A DNA stretch of 40,915 bases from an uncultured Bacilli bacterium (GTDB lineage: Bacteria > Bacillota_I > Bacilli_A > RF39 > UBA660), in NCBI GenBank assembly GCA_947629365.1, contig CANRDM010000003.1, positions 1-40,915 of the forward strand. Reading direction: 5' to 3'. A program made the position numbers and the translations under genes. Every line of letters starts with the position of its first letter. The first letter of the stretch is position 1. The notes below the pieces were generated by a model that did no database searches, was not told the DNA's origin, and saw only the letters and a program-made list of their open reading frames with translations. Positions 35,665 to 40,915 of this stretch are shown here, piece by piece.

Positions 35665-38307
35665 TTAATTTTTACTCCCGTTTTTGATTGCGGCTTGAGC
35701 AGCAGCAAGTCTTGCAATAGGAACTCTAAATGGTGAACAAGATACATATGTAAGACCTATATTATGGCAGAATTCAACACTTGATGGTTCTCCACCGTGT
35801 TCTCCACAAATACCAAGTTTAATATTTGGTCTAACACTCTTACCTTTTTCTACAGCCATTTTAACAAGTTCTCCAACTCCAGTTTGGTCAAGTTTTGCAA
35901 ATGGATCGATTTCATAAATCTTATTTTGATAATAACTGTCTAGGAATTTAGCAGCATCATCTCTAGAAAAACCAAATGTCATTTGAGTTAAATCATTCGT
36001 TCCAAATGAGAAGAATTCAGCTTCCGTAGCAATCTTATCCGCCGTAATTGCTGCTCTTGGAATTTCAATCATTGTCCCAATATGATATTCCATATCGCTA
36101 TTTTTCTCACTCTTAACTTTTTCGGCTGTTTCAATAACAATATCTTTAACAAATTTTAATTCTTTAACTTCACCAACTAAAGGTATCATAATTTCCGGAA
36201 CAATATCATATCCCTCTTCTTCTTTAACCTCTATAGCAGCTTCCATTAAAGCTCTTGTTTGCATTCTGGCAATTTCTGGATAAGTTACGGCAAGACGGCA
36301 ACCACGGTGTCCCATCATTGGGTTAAATTCGTGTAATTCACTACATTTATTTTTAATCTTTTCAACACTTACACCCATATCTTTAGCAAGTTCACTAATT
36401 TCTTCATCAGTTGTTGGTAAGAATTCGTGTAGAGGTGGATCAAGATAACGAACCGTCATAGGTAGTCCTTTTAATTCTTTATACATTGCCTTAAAGTCAC
36501 CTTTTTGGAATGGAATTAAAGCATCTAAAGCTTTTTCTCTTTCTTCAACTGTATCAGCTAGAATCATTTCTCTTATTTTAGGAATACGATCTGCTTCAAA
36601 GAACATATGCTCTGTTCGGCATAAACCAATACCTTCTGCTCCAAGTTCAACAGCTTTTTTAGTATCTCTCGGATTATCAGCATTAGTTCTTACTTTTAAT
36701 TTACGATATTTATCAGCCCAAGCCATAATACGGCCAAAATCACCTGTAATAGTAGCATCTTTAGTTTCAATATCACCATTATAAACTTTACCAGTATTAC
36801 CATCTAAAGAAATATAATCGCCTTCTTTAAAGGTATGTCCACCAAGGGTAAATGTTTTAGCAGCTTCATCAATTTTAATTGCTCCACATCCCGCTACACA
36901 GCAAGTACCCATACCTCTTGCAACAACAGCAGCGTGACTAGTTCTACCACCACGAACAGTTAAAATACCTTGACTAGCAACCATTCCTTCAATATCTTCA
37001 GGAGTAGTTTCAAGTCTAACTAAAACAACTCTTTCACCCTTACCACCTTTACCTTCTCTTTTAGCATCTTCAGCTGTAAAGACAACTTTACCAGCTGCAG
37101 CACCAGGAGAGGCAGGAAGTCCTTCACCAATAACTTCTGCTTTCTTTAAGGCATCATTATCAAATGTAGGGTGTAATAATTGATCTAAACTTTTAGCTTC
37201 AATTCTTAGAACAGCTTCTTCTTCACTAATCATTCCTTCATCAACTAAATCACAAGCAATTTTTATTGCCGCTGGAGCGGTTCTTTTACCATTTCTTGTT
37301 TGTAAGAAATATAATTTACCATTTTCAATTGTAAATTCCATATCTTGCATATCACGATAATGATCTTCTAGCTTTTGAGCAAGAGTCATAAATTCTTTAT
37401 AACATTCTGGTAAATCAGTTTCAAGTCTTGTAATAGGTTGTGGTGTTCTAACGCCCGCAACTACATCTTCACCTTGAGCATTAATTAAATATTCACCATA
37501 AATACCTTTTTCACCAGTGGCAGGGTTTCTTGTAAATGCTACACCAGTACCTGATGTATCACCCATATTACCAAAGACCATTGCTTGAACATTAACAGCT
37601 GTTCCCCAATCACCTGGAATATCATTCATTCTTCTATAAACTATTGCTCTTGGATTATCCCACGAACGGAATACTGCTTTAACTGCCCCAAGGAGTTGTT
37701 CTTGAACGTCTTGTGGGAATTCTTCCCCATTCATATTATCTTTATAAACTTGTTTAAATCTTTTAACAAGCTCTTTTAAATCTTCTGTAGTAAGTTCATT
37801 ATCATAAGTTACGCCTTTTTCACTTTTTAATTCATCAATAATTTTTTCAAAGTAACTTTTTGGTACTTCCATTACAACATCAGAATACATTTGAATAAAT
37901 CTTCTATATGAGTCATAGGCAAATCTTGGATTATTTGTACTCTTTGCAAAGCCCTCAACTGATACATCATTTAAACCTAAGTTTAAAATAGTATCCATCA
38001 TACCAGGCATACTTGCTCTTGCCCCACTTCTAACAGATACTAGAAGAGGCATAGAGACATCACCGAATTTTTTGCCAACCATTTCCTCTAATTTCTTTAA
38101 TGCATTTTGCATTTCATCAATAATTTCATCACGGATTACTTTACCATTAGCATAGTAATCTGTACAAGCTTCAGTAGTAATCGTAAAACCTTGAGGGATC
38201 GGTAATCCTAAATTAGTCATTTCGGCTAAATTAGCACCTTTTCCACCAAGAAGCTCACGCATATCTTTATTACCTTCGCTAAATAAATAAACATATTTTT
38301 TTGCCAT
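35665..38307 (-). CDS. ppdK: Pyruvate, phosphate dikinase
   Basis: GGKGANLAEM, LTVRGGRTSHAAVVARGMGTCCV, FGTNDLTQMTFGFSRDD, GICGEHGGEPSSVEF; about 880 aa. Confidence 0.98.
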   Translation of the reverse strand: MAKKYVYLFSEGNKDMRELLGGKGANLAEMTNLGLPIPQGFTITTEACTDYYANGKVIRDEIIDEMQNALKKLEEMVGKKFGDVSMPLLVSVRSGARASMPGMMDTILNLGLNDVSVEGFAKSTNNPRFAYDSYRRFIQMYSDVVMEVPKSYFEKIIDELKSEKGVTYDNELTTEDLKELVKRFKQVYKDNMNGEEFPQDVQEQLLGAVKAVFRSWDNPRAIVYRRMNDIPGDWGTAVNVQAMVFGNMGDTSGTGVAFTRNPATGEKGIYGEYLINAQGEDVVAGVRTPQPITRLETDLPECYKEFMTLAQKLEDHYRDMQDMEFTIENGKLYFLQTRNGKRTAPAAIKIACDLVDEGMISEEEAVLRIEAKSLDQLLHPTFDNDALKKAEVIGEGLPASPGAAAGKVVFTAEDAKREGKGGKGERVVLVRLETTPEDIEGMVASQGILTVRGGRTSHAAVVARGMGTCCVAGCGAIKIDEAAKTFTLGGHTFKEGDYISLDGNTGKVYNGDIETKDATITGDFGRIMAWADKYRKLKVRTNADNPRDTKKAVELGAEGIGLCRTEHMFFEADRIPKIREMILADTVEEREKALDALIPFQKGDFKAMYKELKGLPMTVRYLDPPLHEFLPTTDEEISELAKDMGVSVEKIKNKCSELHEFNPMMGHRGCRLAVTYPEIARMQTRALMEAAIEVKEEEGYDIVPEIMIPLVGEVKELKFVKDIVIETAEKVKSEKNSDMEYHIGTMIEIPRAAITADKIATEAEFFSFGTNDLTQMTFGFSRDDAAKFLDSYYQNKIYEIDPFAKLDQTGVGELVKMAVEKGKSVRPNIKLGICGEHGGEPSSVEFCHNIGLTYVSCSPFRVPIARLAAAQAAIKNGSKN

Positions 38308-38380
38308 TTTATAAGCCTCCTAAAGAATATTTTATCACAAGGTTTATTTATCACCAAAAAATATGTAATATTTTTGACAT

Positions 38381-39274
38381 TTATTGACGTTTTTTATTCG
38401 GATGATACATTAAATAAGCATTCCTTAATCTTTCATTACTTATATGGGTATATATTTCTGTCGTATTTAAATTAACGTGTCCTAATAGTTCTTGAACACT
38501 TTTTAAATCAGCCCCATTATCAAGAAGATGTGTTGCAAAAGAATGTCTTAAAGTATGGGGTGATATTTTATGTTTAACAGATGATTTTTTAATAATTTTG
38601 TCAATAATATATTCAATACTTTCTCTACTTATCTTGCTACCCTTTTGATTAACGAGTAAGTATTCTGTCCCATCTTTTATTAAATTATTTCTAATACTTA
38701 AATATTTATTTAATAATCTTTCACAAGACTCTCCATAATAAACTAATCTTTCTTTACTACCTTTACCCATAATTCTAATTGTTTTATTTTGGTAATCTAT
38801 ATCACTTAGTTTAATACTAGCACATTCACTAACTCTTATTCCAGTTGAATATAATAACTCAAAGATAAACTTTTCTTTAATATCTTCCTCATTATCTTCA
38901 TCTATTCCATCTATAATAGTATCTATTTCAACAATACTCAAATAATTAGGTAATTTTTTAGGTACTTTAGGATTTCTCACTCTTTTATAAATATTACTAC
39001 TAATTAATTTTACTTCTACTAAATAATTATAAAAACTTCTAAGTGTACTTAAAAGTCTCGAAATAGTTTTATTAGTAAATTTTAAATTATCTAAATATTT
39101 TAAATAATTCATCACTTCTTCTTTATTAATATCTAAATAATTTATTTTTTGCATCTTTAAAAAATCTTTATATAAAGATAAATCTCTTGCATAGCTTTCT
39201 TTAGTTAAAGAGCTATAGTTAAGTTCAAATTCAATATATTCTAAAAATTTATTAATTGCCTCTTCTATTTTCAT
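38381..39274 (-). CDS. XerC/XerD-type tyrosine recombinase
   Basis: ELLYSTGIRVSECASIKLSDID, SPHTLRHSFATHLLDNGADLKSVQELLGHVNLNTTEIYTHIS; start at internal Met 39274. Confidence 0.92.
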   Translation of the reverse strand: MKIEEAINKFLEYIEFELNYSSLTKESYARDLSLYKDFLKMQKINYLDINKEEVMNYLKYLDNLKFTNKTISRLLSTLRSFYNYLVEVKLISSNIYKRVRNPKVPKKLPNYLSIVEIDTIIDGIDEDNEEDIKEKFIFELLYSTGIRVSECASIKLSDIDYQNKTIRIMGKGSKERLVYYGESCERLLNKYLSIRNNLIKDGTEYLLVNQKGSKISRESIEYIIDKIIKKSSVKHKISPHTLRHSFATHLLDNGADLKSVQELLGHVNLNTTEIYTHISNERLRNAYLMYHPNKKRQ

Positions 39275-39296
39275 AACTATATTATACAACAAAAAA

Positions 39297-39326
39297 AGAT
39301 AGATGACTAGGCAACATCATCTATCT
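39297..39326 (-). terminator. Rho-independent terminator
   Basis: agatagatga/tcatctatct stem and T7 on the minus strand; overlaps 3' end of 39307 ORF. Confidence 0.75.
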
Positions 39327-39870
39327 TTTCTAATTTTCTTATTTTATTATTTTGGCGTTTATTTACTTCATCAATTATCATAAAATATATACATCTAGCT
39401 TTAGCATAAGGTAATTTATTAATTAAGGCTATAACATCTTTATAATTATTTGTATTTAAAGCAAATTTATATTGTTTTAAGTATTCTTGATACAATTCAT
39501 TATTATCAAGCTTTTCTACTACTTTTTTAAAATAACCATACAATTTATCTTTAAATGATTGTTCTAATTCATCAGTTGTATTAGCAAAATCATTTATGAT
39601 ATCAAACTTTTCTTTGGTTAATGCTTTCAAATTATGTTTTAAATTACTAATAATTTTAAATGTTCCAAATAAATAAAGTGGTTCAACTAAATTATTCTTT
39701 TCAATCAAACTTCTTAATTCTTCTTCCGTATATTTCGAAGTAAAAGAGTCAATTGAGCCAATATCATTAGTGCAATACTCATTAGGAATACTATTAATTT
39801 CAATGACATTATAGTCACCAGGTTTTCTTTCTAATACTAAATTATAAATTATATATTCATTTTTCATCAA
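39307..39870 (-). CDS. Conserved-looking hypothetical protein
   Basis: 187-aa ORF with terminator; no recognised domain. Confidence 0.65.
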   Translation of the reverse strand: MMKNEYIIYNLVLERKPGDYNVIEINSIPNEYCTNDIGSIDSFTSKYTEEELRSLIEKNNLVEPLYLFGTFKIISNLKHNLKALTKEKFDIINDFANTTDELEQSFKDKLYGYFKKVVEKLDNNELYQEYLKQYKFALNTNNYKDVIALINKLPYAKARCIYFMIIDEVNKRQNNKIRKLEKIDDVA

Positions 39871-39927
39871 TTCATCCCCTTAACAAGGAGATTTATTATA
39901 CCATTTATAAGTAGCTATTGTCAATTA

Positions 39928-40845
39928 CTAACGATTACTTTGCTTATCTTTTACCAAAGATAAGACTTGTACTAACTTTTGCTTTGCACTTATTTCTTCA
40001 TTAAATTCTTTAACTAAATCATTAATATCAGTATCAATAAAACAATAATCATCTAAAGAGATTTTATATTCCCTTATGATATCATTTAATGTTGTATTTT
40101 CATCTATTTTAAAATTAAAGCCATTATAATTAAATCTTACTTCGCCTTTATTAACTCTAGCAATTAAAAATGCATCCATTAATATTTTTAAAAAACTATA
40201 ATTTAAACCAAATTTAAGGAAATGAACTTGATATTGTTGATCATAATGATAATCCGCAATCGATAACTCATAATTACTTACTCTTTGGTCAAATTCTAAG
40301 TGTTTTTTACGAGCATAAGCTACTTTAAAATCATTTTGAGGATAACCATAATGACGTTTTTTATAAGATGCCATTGCTTTTAGTATTTTATCTTCATTTT
40401 TAAAGAAGATAAAATAATCATTTTCTACATCCCACCAAAATTCATTGCCTTTTTCAATTCCTCTTTCAATATTTGCCCGTAAATTACATCTTTCTTGTAA
40501 ATAATATTTATCTTCAATAAGGCCATCAACATATTCTAAAATTTTATCTTTATAAATAATGGGAGCATAAACCTTAAGAGGATTACCATTCTTATCTTGA
40601 TATTTAGAAATAGTAAAAACTTGATAAAAATCACCATTAATAGTCATTCTCCGAAGTGAATGAGGTAAAACCCCACATTCAAATTCAGCTGAACCCATTA
40701 AATTAAAAAATAAAATATCATCTATACCATTAATGTCTTCATCTTTAAGGCTAGCAATATTCTTTTTAAAATAACCACTTTGAACAAGCCAAGGGTTTTT
40801 AGAAACTAAATTATATCTTTCCGAACCATACATTAATAAATACAC
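39928..40845 (-). CDS. Hypothetical protein
   Basis: 305-aa ORF; no recognised domain. Confidence 0.65.
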   Translation of the reverse strand: MYLLMYGSERYNLVSKNPWLVQSGYFKKNIASLKDEDINGIDDILFFNLMGSAEFECGVLPHSLRRMTINGDFYQVFTISKYQDKNGNPLKVYAPIIYKDKILEYVDGLIEDKYYLQERCNLRANIERGIEKGNEFWWDVENDYFIFFKNEDKILKAMASYKKRHYGYPQNDFKVAYARKKHLEFDQRVSNYELSIADYHYDQQYQVHFLKFGLNYSFLKILMDAFLIARVNKGEVRFNYNGFNFKIDENTTLNDIIREYKISLDDYCFIDTDINDLVKEFNEEISAKQKLVQVLSLVKDKQSNR

Positions 40846-40915
40846 CTCTTTTTTTGCTCATATTCTAACACTAGCAATTATAAAAATCAATTAAATTATT
40901 TAAAAAAAGTAAACC

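Noticed and set aside
37585-37779. 64-aa plus-strand ORF in ppdK
   Set aside because: Antisense to a housekeeping gene.
38381-39274. ICE integrase
   Set aside because: Looks like a chromosomal XerC/D-type recombinase beyond ppdK; outside the likely element boundary.

Overview
AT-rich Firmicutes-like window. From about 0.1 to 35.5 kb it looks like the right part of an integrative/conjugative element, mostly on the minus strand. It has a MobL-like relaxase, a candidate oriT, T4SS genes (M23 hydrolase, VirB4, VirB3-, VirB6- and VirB2-like), SSB, a sortase plus a large thioester/Cna-B adhesin, metabolic cargo (Gfo/Idh, Nudix, LysR), a defence-like block, a DUF6017-like replication protein, ParB and XRE. 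It abuts chromosomal genes (ppdK, a XerC/D-type recombinase, two unknowns). No VirD4 or element integrase is visible, so the element probably continues to the left. The most unusual locus is a plus-strand operon (about 20.8-24.5 kb) embedded in the minus-strand element. It encodes two small TM proteins, a winged-HTH protein, an ExoIII/APE-like endonuclease with its catalytic motifs intact, and, 2 nt downstream, a group II intron-type reverse transcriptase. That RT has FADD in motif 5, an altered motif 4, a maturase X domain, and an HNH-like zinc finger lacking the His-His core. It ends in an extra C-terminal domain. No intron ribozyme (domain V) is evident, and a convergent gene ends 4 nt after the RT. 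An APE-type nuclease coupled to an RT resembles the enzyme pair of eukaryotic LINEs, but as a bacterial two-gene operon. It sits beside a PLD-SNF2 helicase + Eco57I-type methyltransferase pair (reduced DISARM-like) and a PIN-domain gene. Other notable items: five AGTCTAA repeats at exact 11-bp spacing, a perfect 14-bp inverted repeat inside parB, a MobQ-like AAGTGCG oriT core within a cluster of TAGTGGCTACTCT motifs, and terminators overlapping stop codons between ICE genes. All calls come from reading sequence and motifs; no searches were run.
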